A stretch of DNA of 7,677 nt, taken from contig SFOK01000087.1 of NCBI GenBank assembly GCA_004552395.1, forward strand, positions 1 to 7,677, in the 5' to 3' direction. The notes below the pieces were generated by a model. It did not search any database, was not told the DNA's origin, and saw only the letters and a list, made by a program, of their open reading frames with translations. Position numbers and translations under genes: made by a program. Origin of the DNA: Bacteroidales bacterium. GTDB taxonomy: Bacteria; Bacteroidota; Bacteroidia; Bacteroidales; Muribaculaceae. Below are positions 1 to 5,244 of the stretch, one piece after another. Every line of letters starts with the position of its first letter. Within the stretch, counting starts at the first letter, position 1.

Positions 1-32
1 GAAATCTCGTTTACGATATCAGCTTTTGTCAT
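1..32 (-). CDS. HU/IHF-family DNA-binding protein, N-terminal fragment (runs off the left edge)
   Basis: Reading leftward from an ATG at 32-30, the first ten codons give MTKADIVNEI and the next codon begins TC (Ser). This matches the usual start of Bacteroidales HU-family nucleoid proteins, small (about 90 residues) dimeric proteins that bend and compact DNA and bind it through a beta-ribbon arm. Only the first helix is visible, so completeness and paralogue cannot be judged. The leader just upstream (33-60) is A-rich with no Shine-Dalgarno sequence, as expected for Bacteroidota. No clear TAnnTTTG element is seen in the 100 bp upstream, but a strong dyad lies at 83-107. Identification rests on about eleven residues, yet they are distinctive and the start and leader fit. 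Confidence 0.85.
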   Translation of the reverse strand, partial: MTKADIVNEI

Positions 33-82
33 TGCTTTGTCTGTTTATTTTTAGGGTAACGGTTTTAAATTCAGCATTTTAG

Positions 83-107
83 ACGGGGAAATGGGCCATT
101 TCTCCGT
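83..107. promoter_or_regulatory. Hairpin/dyad upstream of the HU gene
   Basis: The core GAAATGG-G-CCATTTC is a perfect 7-1-7 dyad. It extends outward through one G-T pair and four further pairs to an 11-bp stem (83-93 with 97-107). On the plus strand the stem runs straight into TTTTT (107-111), the shape of an intrinsic terminator, but no plus-strand gene is visible to its left. On the minus strand it lies 51-75 bp upstream of the HU start and has no T-run after it, so it could be an operator or a 5'-UTR stem. The structure is seen; the role is open. Confidence 0.5.
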
Positions 108-214
108 TTTTAGCAATGCAAATTTCGCAATTTTTTTTGAAACTCAGGCTATTTCTCACAAAAAATCTCAAAAAAAGTGCGTTAGCCCTCTACTTTAGCC
201 CTCGGTTAGTCCCT

Positions 215-345
215 CCTGCAGGGCGTCGGTTTGTTCGCAGCGACCAGCCTGCAGCCCGCCGGTTTGTTCGAAGCGACCGGCTCGCAGCCCGTCGGTTTGC
301 CCGAGGGGTGAGCTTGCAACCACCGGTTTCACTCAGGTTTCTCAG
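215..345. repeat. Four degenerate 33-bp tandem repeats
   Basis: Four adjacent units occupy 215-247, 248-280, 281-312 and 313-345, with lengths 33, 33, 32 and 33. Each begins CYTGCA or CTCGCA and has CGGTTT in the middle. Units 1 and 2 agree at 28 of 33 positions; units 3 and 4 are progressively more diverged. The last unit covers the stop codon of the SIMPL-domain gene (342-344), so the array is its immediate 3' flank. Shorter related repeats, TTAGCCCTC at 182-190 and 195-203 and a TTAGTCCCTC variant from 206, precede it. The plus strand is open through the array and would give an arginine-rich 11-residue repeat, but I do not regard that as a gene. Confidence 0.75.
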
Positions 346-1010
346 AGATTGATGATTGCGAAGACCACATCGACGGTGTCGGTCATCACCAGATCATCGG
401 GCGTGATGTCGAGACTGTCGGCTGTACTGGCTTTGGCCTCGCTGTTGGAGTGGATATTGCGGGCCTGCGAGTATGTATGAACATCCTGATAGCGGTAATC
501 TATTCTGATGAGTGCGCCGAGCTTGCAGCCTGCTGCCTCCACCATCAGTGTGGCTTTCTCCTTGGCATCGGAGACGGCACGGGCGAGCATCTTCAGCTGA
601 GTGGGACGGGGATCCTGCAGGCTATATCCGATCTCAATCTGAGCGTCCGGGATGAACTTGCCTATACCCTTTACTATGCAGTTGGCAAGCACATTATCGA
701 CAGGCAGGTCGATCTTGATACGCTGCCGGAGATCAAAGCCCTGCTTCAGATGGCCAGTAATATTCCCCTTGGCATCGTATTTGGTGACAAGATGGTCTGA
801 AATATCGAATTGTATATTTTTGGCGAGTTTACCCGGTTTCTTGTTGTATTCGAGGATCTTTACCATCCAGGCGGAGTTGTCCTTGGCTTGCGCGTAGGCA
901 TGCTGATAGTCAGGGAAGACCGACTGCACACAAACTTCGATACGCATCACATCGGGCACGACATGAATGGCACCTTTACCTTGCACAGAGATTGTTGGGT
1001 TATCTATCAT
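342..1010 (-). CDS. SIMPL-domain (DUF541) protein
   Basis: The 222-residue product has the SIMPL/DUF541 pattern. It opens with ISVQGKG (residues 7-13) and a conserved PD at 19-20. An alanine-rich helix at 143-160 leads into GCKLGALIRIDY (161-172), and a closing strand VDVVFAI lies near the C-terminus (213-219). Family members such as E. coli YggE and BP26 are usually secreted and some form ring-like oligomers; their biochemical role is poorly defined. Here the first residues show no hydrophobic signal peptide, so this version looks cytoplasmic unless the true start lies elsewhere. The ATG at 1010 is preceded by an A/T-rich leader with no Shine-Dalgarno sequence. It lies 97 bp downstream of the alcohol dehydrogenase on the same strand, so co-transcription is possible. 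The stop codon falls inside the last unit of the 33-bp repeat array. Function beyond the domain name cannot be inferred. Confidence 0.85.
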   Translation of the reverse strand: MIDNPTISVQGKGAIHVVPDVMRIEVCVQSVFPDYQHAYAQAKDNSAWMVKILEYNKKPGKLAKNIQFDISDHLVTKYDAKGNITGHLKQGFDLRQRIKIDLPVDNVLANCIVKGIGKFIPDAQIEIGYSLQDPRPTQLKMLARAVSDAKEKATLMVEAAGCKLGALIRIDYRYQDVHTYSQARNIHSNSEAKASTADSLDITPDDLVMTDTVDVVFAIINL

Positions 1011-1022
1011 AGTTTATGATTT

Positions 1023-1030
1023 TAAAATTA
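1023..1030 (-). promoter_or_regulatory. Weak -7-like element before the SIMPL gene
   Basis: On the minus strand this reads TAATTTTA, one base from the Bacteroidota TAnnTTTG element, 13 nt before the SIMPL ATG. No TTTG is found at the expected -33 distance, so it may be a weak promoter or chance in A/T-rich DNA. Confidence 0.25.
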
Positions 1031-1107
1031 TCAGTTGTTTTTGCACCTCGCCGGAAGAGCTCCCCTATCCGATGTAGCTGCGAGAAGCTATTCACTTGCC
1101 GCAGGCG

Positions 1108-2145
1108 TTAGTCAGGGTAGACAGCGACTTTGTTGACGCCGTCGCGGTGGGCGGCAAAAAGGTCGTAGGCCTCGGCGATGCGGCTCAGAGGATATCGGTG
1201 AGTGATCAGGGGTGTGGTGTCGATACGTCCCTCGGCTATCAGGCGCAGGATCTCAGCGCAGTCGCAACCATCGACGCCTCCGGTCTTGAAAGTGAGGTTC
1301 TTGCCGTACATATCCGGAAGGGGCAGCAGTTGCGGTTTGTCGTAGAGAGCCACGACGGTGACAATAGCGTTCGGCCGGGCCATCTCCCACGCCATGCGGA
1401 AGGTATCGCCTGCACCGGCTACCTCTATCACACGGTCGGCGCCGCGGCCGTCCGTGAGGCGGTCTACAGTTTCGCGACAAGTTTGAGGCTCTACCACGAC
1501 CGCATCGGGATAATGATTGCGCACAAACGCACGTCGTTCTGCATCTTTTTCGCATACAACGATATTCTTCGGATCTTTGAGCCGCACACAAGCTAAAGTA
1601 CAGAGGCCCGTGGGTCCGGCGCCGATGATCAGCACCGTGTCTTCGTCCGTGATCTCCGAGATACGTGCCGCCCAGAATCCGGTAGCGAGTATGTCGCCCA
1701 CAAAGAGCGCCTGTTCATCGCTGACCGAGTCAGGGATACGTGTCAGGCCCTGATTGGCCATCGGCACACGAACATACTCAGTCTGGCCGCCGTCGATACG
1801 GCAGCCGAGCGCCCACCCGCCTTCCGGCGACTGACAGTTGTTGACGAATCCGCGCCGGCAGTAGAAACACTCGCCGCAGTAGGTCTCCACATTCACGGTC
1901 ACTCGGTCGCCCGGTCTGACAGCCGTGACCGCATCACCGACCTCCTCGACTACGCCGACCATCTCGTGACCGACGGTGATTCCCGGCACAGCACGCGGCA
2001 CCGAGCCGTGCATGATGTGCAGGTCGGAGGTGCAGATGCTGCCGAGCGTCACACGCACGAGGGCATCAGTCGGCTCCAGAATCTGCGGTTTCGGCTTCTC
2101 GATCAACCGAAATTCGCCTTCGCGGATATATGTATATGCTTTCAT
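1108..2145 (-). CDS. Zinc-dependent alcohol dehydrogenase, medium-chain (MDR) family
   Basis: The 345-residue product is a full-length medium-chain dehydrogenase: an N-terminal GroES-like catalytic domain, then a Rossmann domain. The expected catalytic zinc ligands are C38, H60, E61 and D151, with the signature GHEMVGVVEEVG at 59-70. This layout closely resembles Clostridium beijerinckii secondary alcohol dehydrogenase. Unlike that enzyme, it also has the structural-zinc cysteines C90, C93, C96 and C104. The nucleotide site is GAGPTG (175-180), and an acidic E199 after the second strand suggests NAD rather than NADP (inference). The family oxidises secondary alcohols, polyols or amino alcohols or reduces the matching ketones and aldehydes; the substrate cannot be fixed from sequence. 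The protein is probably cytosolic. Upstream, a winged-helix gene and three AAGATAA-type repeats could supply regulation. Confidence 0.92.
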   Translation of the reverse strand: MKAYTYIREGEFRLIEKPKPQILEPTDALVRVTLGSICTSDLHIMHGSVPRAVPGITVGHEMVGVVEEVGDAVTAVRPGDRVTVNVETYCGECFYCRRGFVNNCQSPEGGWALGCRIDGGQTEYVRVPMANQGLTRIPDSVSDEQALFVGDILATGFWAARISEITDEDTVLIIGAGPTGLCTLACVRLKDPKNIVVCEKDAERRAFVRNHYPDAVVVEPQTCRETVDRLTDGRGADRVIEVAGAGDTFRMAWEMARPNAIVTVVALYDKPQLLPLPDMYGKNLTFKTGGVDGCDCAEILRLIAEGRIDTTPLITHRYPLSRIAEAYDLFAAHRDGVNKVAVYPD

Positions 2146-2155
2146 TGTTTCTATG

Positions 2156-2240
2156 TCAGAGAGTTATCTTCTGTTTCTAAGATTTACGATGCACTCAGAG
2201 AATTATCTTATACTAAGAGGGTTATCTTCTGCTTCAGAGG
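2156..2240 (-). repeat. Three imperfect AAGATAA repeats upstream of the alcohol dehydrogenase
   Basis: On the minus strand the consensus AGAAGATAAYYCTCTKAS occurs three times. The AAGATAA cores are at 2164-2170, 2203-2209 and 2222-2228 (TTATCTT on the plus strand). The cores are 39 and 19 bp apart, close to multiples of two helical turns. All lie in the 96-bp gap between the winged-helix gene and the dehydrogenase, 19-83 bp before the dehydrogenase ATG. Same-face repeats in such a place suggest binding sites for a regulator; this role is inferred. Confidence 0.55.
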
Positions 2241-2241
2241 T

Positions 2242-2526
2242 TCAGTTTCCGGTTTTGTTGCTGCCGATACGCTCAATAAGGACGGCAACCTTCAGCGCCA
2301 CTATATGATTGCGGACCATTCGCTCCTTGATGCCCGTCTTTGCCGCCAGCTCCAAAGCCGTGAGATGCGGATTCTCCTTAAGAGCCTCAAGGACTTTCAC
2401 AGCCGAATCCGACAATTTATCAGGCAACTTATCATGCAACCTGTCCTGCAATTCGATCCTCTCCTCTCCCTGATGCTCACGAAAGACCTTGAAAACAGAG
2501 GCGCAAGAGGATAGCTTGCTTGGCAC
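2242..2526 (-). CDS. Small winged-helix (HTH) protein, probably a C-terminal remnant of an AlbA_2-type ATP-binding regulator
   Basis: The 94-residue frame contains a winged helix-turn-helix from about residue 40. A first helix is followed by LTALELAAKTGIKERMVRNH (55-74, helix-turn-helix) and the wing strand LIERIGSNKTG. The linker RLHDKLPDKLSD (29-40) and the ending GSNKTG resemble the C-terminus of the larger AlbA_2-domain ATP-binding/regulator proteins common in Bacteroidota. Those usually continue with an aromatic residue and tryptophan; here the next codons are AAC and then TGA, consistent with point changes that ended the frame early. There is no ATG before the HTH. The start given is a GTG directly after an in-frame TAA, and it falls about where transcription from the upstream promoter should begin, so it would be leaderless. 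It could act as a small DNA-binding protein on the repeats just downstream, or be a decaying fragment. The HTH call is good; its being a live gene is uncertain. Confidence 0.6.
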   Translation of the reverse strand: MPSKLSSCASVFKVFREHQGEERIELQDRLHDKLPDKLSDSAVKVLEALKENPHLTALELAAKTGIKERMVRNHIVALKVAVLIERIGSNKTGN

Positions 2527-2532
2527 TTAATG

Positions 2533-2563
2533 CAAAATTACTCAATTACTTTGGTATTTCAAA
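2533..2563 (-). promoter_or_regulatory. Bacteroidota-type promoter for the winged-helix gene
   Basis: On the minus strand a TTTG -33 element (2563-2560) is followed, after 19 bp, by TAATTTTG (2540-2533), a perfect TAnnTTTG -7 element. Transcription should start around 2525-2528, essentially at the GTG start of the winged-helix frame. The same transcript could continue into the dehydrogenase, because no terminator is seen between the two genes. Confidence 0.7.
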
Positions 2564-2640
2564 ACGTTGTCACTTGCATTGCAAAAATCTTGCGTATAAA
2601 TATTCTCTCCAAACACCACACAGACTGTCGAGAAAGGCGT

Positions 2641-2810
2641 GAGAGATACCGGGTCGAGGGCGGGAAAATGAGGGAGAGGGAGGTGATAAGAGGAGGTAGG
2701 GAGGGAGGCGAATTGCGTGGGAAGAGAGAGGATTGCGGGCGGGGAAGAGAGAAAAAATGAAGGATGTAAGGGATTGAGGGTAAGGAGATTGCGGAGGGAG
2801 GAGCAAAAAA
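2641..2810 (+). other. Purine-rich tract in the divergent intergenic region
   Basis: No gene is supported between 2527 and 2931. Within this gap, by direct count only 29 of the 170 bases at 2641-2810 are pyrimidines on the plus strand (about 83% purine). The tract holds many GGG and GGAGG runs, including GGAGGTGAT at 2679-2687, which complements the conserved 3' end of bacterial 16S rRNA. It lies between a minus-strand promoter (2533-2563) and the plus-strand tRNA promoter (2823-2854). The composition is seen; any structural role (triplex or G-quadruplex) is speculative. Confidence 0.7.
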
Positions 2811-2822
2811 GTTGCCGAAAAA

Positions 2823-2854
2823 TTTGGAGAACGGCGAAAATTGCATTAACTTTG
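2823..2854 (+). promoter_or_regulatory. Bacteroidota-type promoter for the tRNA gene
   Basis: TTTG at 2823-2826 is followed after 20 bp by TAACTTTG at 2847-2854, an exact TAnnTTTG -7 element. Transcription should start near 2860, giving a roughly 70-nt precursor leader before the tRNA at 2932. Confidence 0.8.
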
Positions 2855-2931
2855 CAGTCGCAAAACGGGAAATAACCTCAGCGAAGAGATGCAATTCGCA
2901 GTGAGAATGAGGCCGGTTTCCTTATTGATAT

Positions 2932-3006
<75 letters not shown>

Positions 3007-3007
3007 T

Positions 3008-3044
3008 AGCCGGAGTCTGAAGCATTTCAACTCCGGCTTTTTTT
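3008..3044 (+). terminator. Intrinsic terminator of the tRNA gene
   Basis: A 9-bp perfect stem AGCCGGAGT/ACTCCGGCT (3008-3016 with 3030-3038) continues, past one bulged C, into TGAA/TTCA closing a GCAT loop. A run of T follows (3038-3044). It begins two bases after the tRNA CCA and ends 28 bp before the RluA-family gene. Confidence 0.9.
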
Positions 3045-3072
3045 GCTTTTAAGCGCCGGAAATAATTGAGCT

Positions 3073-3771
3073 ATGACACCCGTCTACGAAGATAACCACA
3101 TAATAATAGTCGACAAGGAGGTTGGAGAGATCGTGCAGGGCGACAAGACCGGCGACACTCCGCTGTCGGAGACCGTGAAGCAGTATCTGAAAGAGAAGTA
3201 TGCCAAACCGGGAAATGTGTTCTGCGGCGTGGTGCACAGGCTCGACCGTCCGGTAAGCGGCCTGGTGATCTTTGCCAAGACTTCAAAAGCATTGTCGCGT
3301 CTCAACCGTATGTTAGCGGAACGGAAGATCCACAAGACGTACCGGGCAATAGTGCAGGGACGTCCGCAGCAGAGCGAGGGTCGGCTCGTGAACTGGATCA
3401 CACAGACCGAGCGCAACAACAAATCGTATGCCCACGACCGCGAAGTGCCCGGATCGAAACGCGCTGAGCTCACATACCTCACACTCGCTTCGGGCGACCG
3501 CTACTCACTGATTGAGGTTAGCCTCATCACAGGACGCAAGCACCAGATCAGAGTGCAGCTCTCCGCCATGGGAAATCCGATTAAGGGGGACCTGAAATAC
3601 GGAGCCAAGCGCTCCAACCCCGACGGCGGCATATCGCTGCGGGCTCACCGCATAGAGTTTGAGCACCCCGTTTCTCACGAGCAGATAGCTGTGGAAGCGC
3701 CTGTGCCGGCAGATCCGCTCTGGGAAGCGCTGACGGCGCTGGCCGGCAGTTCCGAGTCTGCATCGTCCTGA
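3073..3771 (+). CDS. RluA-family RNA pseudouridine synthase
   Basis: The 232-residue protein carries the RluA-family catalytic motif HRLDRPVSGL at 55-64, with D58 the expected nucleophile that converts uridine to pseudouridine in rRNA or tRNA. A second conserved block, GRKHQIRVQLSAMGNPIKGD, covers 154-173. There is no S4 RNA-binding domain at the N-terminus, so it is the short catalytic-only type; the target uridine cannot be assigned. The ATG at 3073 directly precedes the first conserved strand. Only 28 bp separate it from the tRNA terminator, too little for a complete promoter, so its transcription probably depends on read-through from the initiator tRNA promoter or on a promoter inside the tRNA region. 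Its last 97 bp overlap the convergent rmuC 3' end; the conserved family domain ends before about residue 220, so the shared part is mostly tail. Confidence 0.92.
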   Translation: MTPVYEDNHIIIVDKEVGEIVQGDKTGDTPLSETVKQYLKEKYAKPGNVFCGVVHRLDRPVSGLVIFAKTSKALSRLNRMLAERKIHKTYRAIVQGRPQQSEGRLVNWITQTERNNKSYAHDREVPGSKRAELTYLTLASGDRYSLIEVSLITGRKHQIRVQLSAMGNPIKGDLKYGAKRSNPDGGISLRAHRIEFEHPVSHEQIAVEAPVPADPLWEALTALAGSSESASS

Positions 3772-5189
3772 ACGTCGGCGAAGCGTGCCGGTATCTGTTT
3801 GCCGCTTCCGCCACCCATTTTCTCAAGATCTTTAGTCAGTTTCACCACATTTCCGGGACCCTTGGCCAGACGGCCGAAAGCGGTCTCGAAGCTGCGATGT
3901 GCCCCGTCGATCTGTTTGCCGACGGTCTGGAAGGCGTCCATGAAGAGGATCAGTTTGGCGTGGAGCGACTGCGCCTTGGCGGCCATCTTCTCGGCACTGC
4001 GGTTGCGGTTGTCTTGCTGCCAGAGGTCGGCCACCATCTGCATCACTGAGAAGAGGTGTGTGGGGGTGACTATGGCCACCTTCTGTTTCCAGGCGTACTC
4101 CCAGAGCGAAGGATCCTCCTGAATAGCTGCGAGATACGCGCCCTCCACGGGTATAAACATCATCACATATCCGGCCGTGTTCTTAAGATATTTCTGGTAC
4201 TCCTTGCCGGCGAGTTCATCGATATGCTTCTTCACCGAGCGGAGGTGGGCCTTGGCCGCGGCATGGAAGTCGCTCTCCGAGACGGCCGCCTGCATGTTGA
4301 GATAGTCGGTGAGCGAGACTTTGGAGTCGATGATCAGCCGCCGGTCTTCGGGAAGATAAACCACCACATCGGGACGCAGGCCGTGGCCCTCCTCGTCGCG
4401 GAGCGTCTCGCCAGAGTCCGTCTTGGTGAGCTGTTCCTCGTAAGTGACATGGTTGCTGAGACCTGCACGCTCCAGAAGAGTGCGCAGGATATTCTCGCCC
4501 CAGTCGCCCTGGGCCTTGCTCTCCCCTTTCAGCGCCTTGGCGAGATTGTCGGCCTCCTTACCGAGCGAGGCATTGAGCTCCGCCAACAGGTCGATACGCT
4601 CACGCAGAGCTTCGCGCGCGGCGTTCTCCTTCACGTAAGAGTCCGTCACAGCCTTCTGAAATCCCTCCAGGTTATCGCGCAGCGGCTTGAGGATACGGTC
4701 CATCTGTTCGGCGTTGGTGCTCTTCAGCTCCGCGGCATTGTGCTGAAGGAGTTCGAGCGAGAGCGCCTTGAACTGGGCCTGGCTCTGCTCGCGGAGCTGT
4801 TCGCGCGCCGCGGCGGCCTGCTGTTCGAACTGCTCGCGGTCGCGGGCCCGCTGTTCCTCGTAGCGTTCGCGCTCTTGCCTGGTCTGCTCCTCGTATCGTT
4901 CGCGCTCGCGGGCAGCCTGCTCCTCATAGCGCTTACGGTCGCGGGCAACCTGATCCTCGTAGCTCTGACGGTCGAGCTGTCTCTGCTCGGCGAAATGTTT
5001 CTGCGAAGCCTCCATCTCAGTGCGGTGCTGCAACTGCAGCTGCTCCATCTGCCTGCGGTTCAGCTCCATAAGCGCCTGCACCTCCTCAGAGCCGCTCCTG
5101 TTTTTCCTGCGCCCCGCCACAATGACGCCGATCAGGACGAGGAGAACCACACTCTGTATAATTATCACAATCATCTCTTGCATATTCAT
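3675..5189 (-). CDS. rmuC: RmuC-family DNA recombination protein
   Basis: The 504-residue protein has an N-terminal membrane anchor (residues 6-25), a long charged coiled coil (about 35-220) and the RmuC domain (about 220-460). Domain landmarks are AQGDWGENILRTLLERAGL (226-244), RPDVVVYLP (272-280) with DSK at 288-290, FIPVEGAY (345-352) and QQDNRNRSAEKM (391-402). The PD...DSK arrangement matches the PD-(D/E)XK-like nuclease fold proposed for the family. In E. coli, loss of RmuC raises inversion between short inverted repeats, so it is linked to limiting DNA rearrangement. The coiled coil includes five 11-residue repeats. The start has two close ATGs (residues 1 and 3), either usable. The C-terminal tail from about 470 is Ser/Ala-rich, unconserved in appearance, and overlaps the rluA-type gene on the other strand. 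It lies 51 bp downstream of apbE, with an inverted repeat between them. Confidence 0.95.
   Translation of the reverse strand: MNMQEMIVIIIQSVVLLVLIGVIVAGRRKNRSGSEEVQALMELNRRQMEQLQLQHRTEMEASQKHFAEQRQLDRQSYEDQVARDRKRYEEQAARERERYEEQTRQERERYEEQRARDREQFEQQAAAAREQLREQSQAQFKALSLELLQHNAAELKSTNAEQMDRILKPLRDNLEGFQKAVTDSYVKENAAREALRERIDLLAELNASLGKEADNLAKALKGESKAQGDWGENILRTLLERAGLSNHVTYEEQLTKTDSGETLRDEEGHGLRPDVVVYLPEDRRLIIDSKVSLTDYLNMQAAVSESDFHAAAKAHLRSVKKHIDELAGKEYQKYLKNTAGYVMMFIPVEGAYLAAIQEDPSLWEYAWKQKVAIVTPTHLFSVMQMVADLWQQDNRNRSAEKMAAKAQSLHAKLILFMDAFQTVGKQIDGAHRSFETAFGRLAKGPGNVVKLTKDLEKMGGGSGKQIPARFADVQDDADSELPASAVSASQSGSAGTGASTAICS
4812..4976 (-). repeat. Five 33-bp (11-residue) repeats inside rmuC
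   Basis: Residues 72-126 of RmuC fall into five in-register 11-residue units: LDRQSYEDQVA, RDRKRYEEQAA, RERERYEEQTR, QERERYEEQRA and RDREQFEQQAA. The DNA shows matching repeated GCGCTC/CTCCTCGTA blocks. Hendecad periodicity favours a nearly straight or right-handed coiled coil. The units are similar enough to suggest recent local duplication and possible copy-number variation between strains. Confidence 0.85.
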
Positions 5190-5197
5190 TGCGTTAG

Positions 5198-5244
5198 TTA
5201 GAGCTTGTTTAATAAATTAACCTTTATTATTAGGCAAGCTCTAA
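5198..5244. other. Large inverted repeat between apbE and rmuC
   Basis: TTAGAGCTTG (5198-5207) and its exact complement CAAGCTCTAA (5235-5244) enclose a second stem, TAATAAA/TTTATTA (5210-5216 with 5223-5229), with a 6-nt loop. The outer arm includes the apbE stop codon (5241-5243). Neither strand has a T-run directly after the stem, so it is not a classical terminator. It may be an mRNA-processing or stabilising stem between co-transcribed genes, or an operator. Confidence 0.6.

Noticed and set aside
215..345. CRISPR array
   Set aside because: Units are directly adjacent with no unique spacers and diverge along their whole length; no cas gene is present.
116..352. Plus-strand frame with arginine-rich 11-residue repeats
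   Set aside because: The repeats come from the 33-bp DNA array; the third unit is one base short, no promoter or conserved domain is seen, and it runs into the SIMPL gene end.
1096..1596. Plus-strand frame opposite the alcohol dehydrogenase
   Set aside because: Entirely antisense to a well-supported dehydrogenase and without family features.
2242..2250. TGA read as tryptophan or selenocysteine in the winged-helix gene
   Set aside because: Several genes in the window (SIMPL, RluA-type, rmuC, DJ-1-type) end in TGA, so TGA is a normal stop here, and the codons beyond show no conserved ending.
2559..2894. Minus-strand frame of about 111 codons through the purine tract
   Set aside because: Product is Ser/Pro/Leu-rich, simply the complement of the GA-rich tract, and it crosses the tRNA promoter. 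No recognisable motif.
4056..5201. Long plus-strand open frame of 381 codons antisense to rmuC
   Set aside because: It is a shadow of the high-GC rmuC reading frame; leucine-rich low-complexity product, no domain, and RmuC on the other strand is unambiguous.
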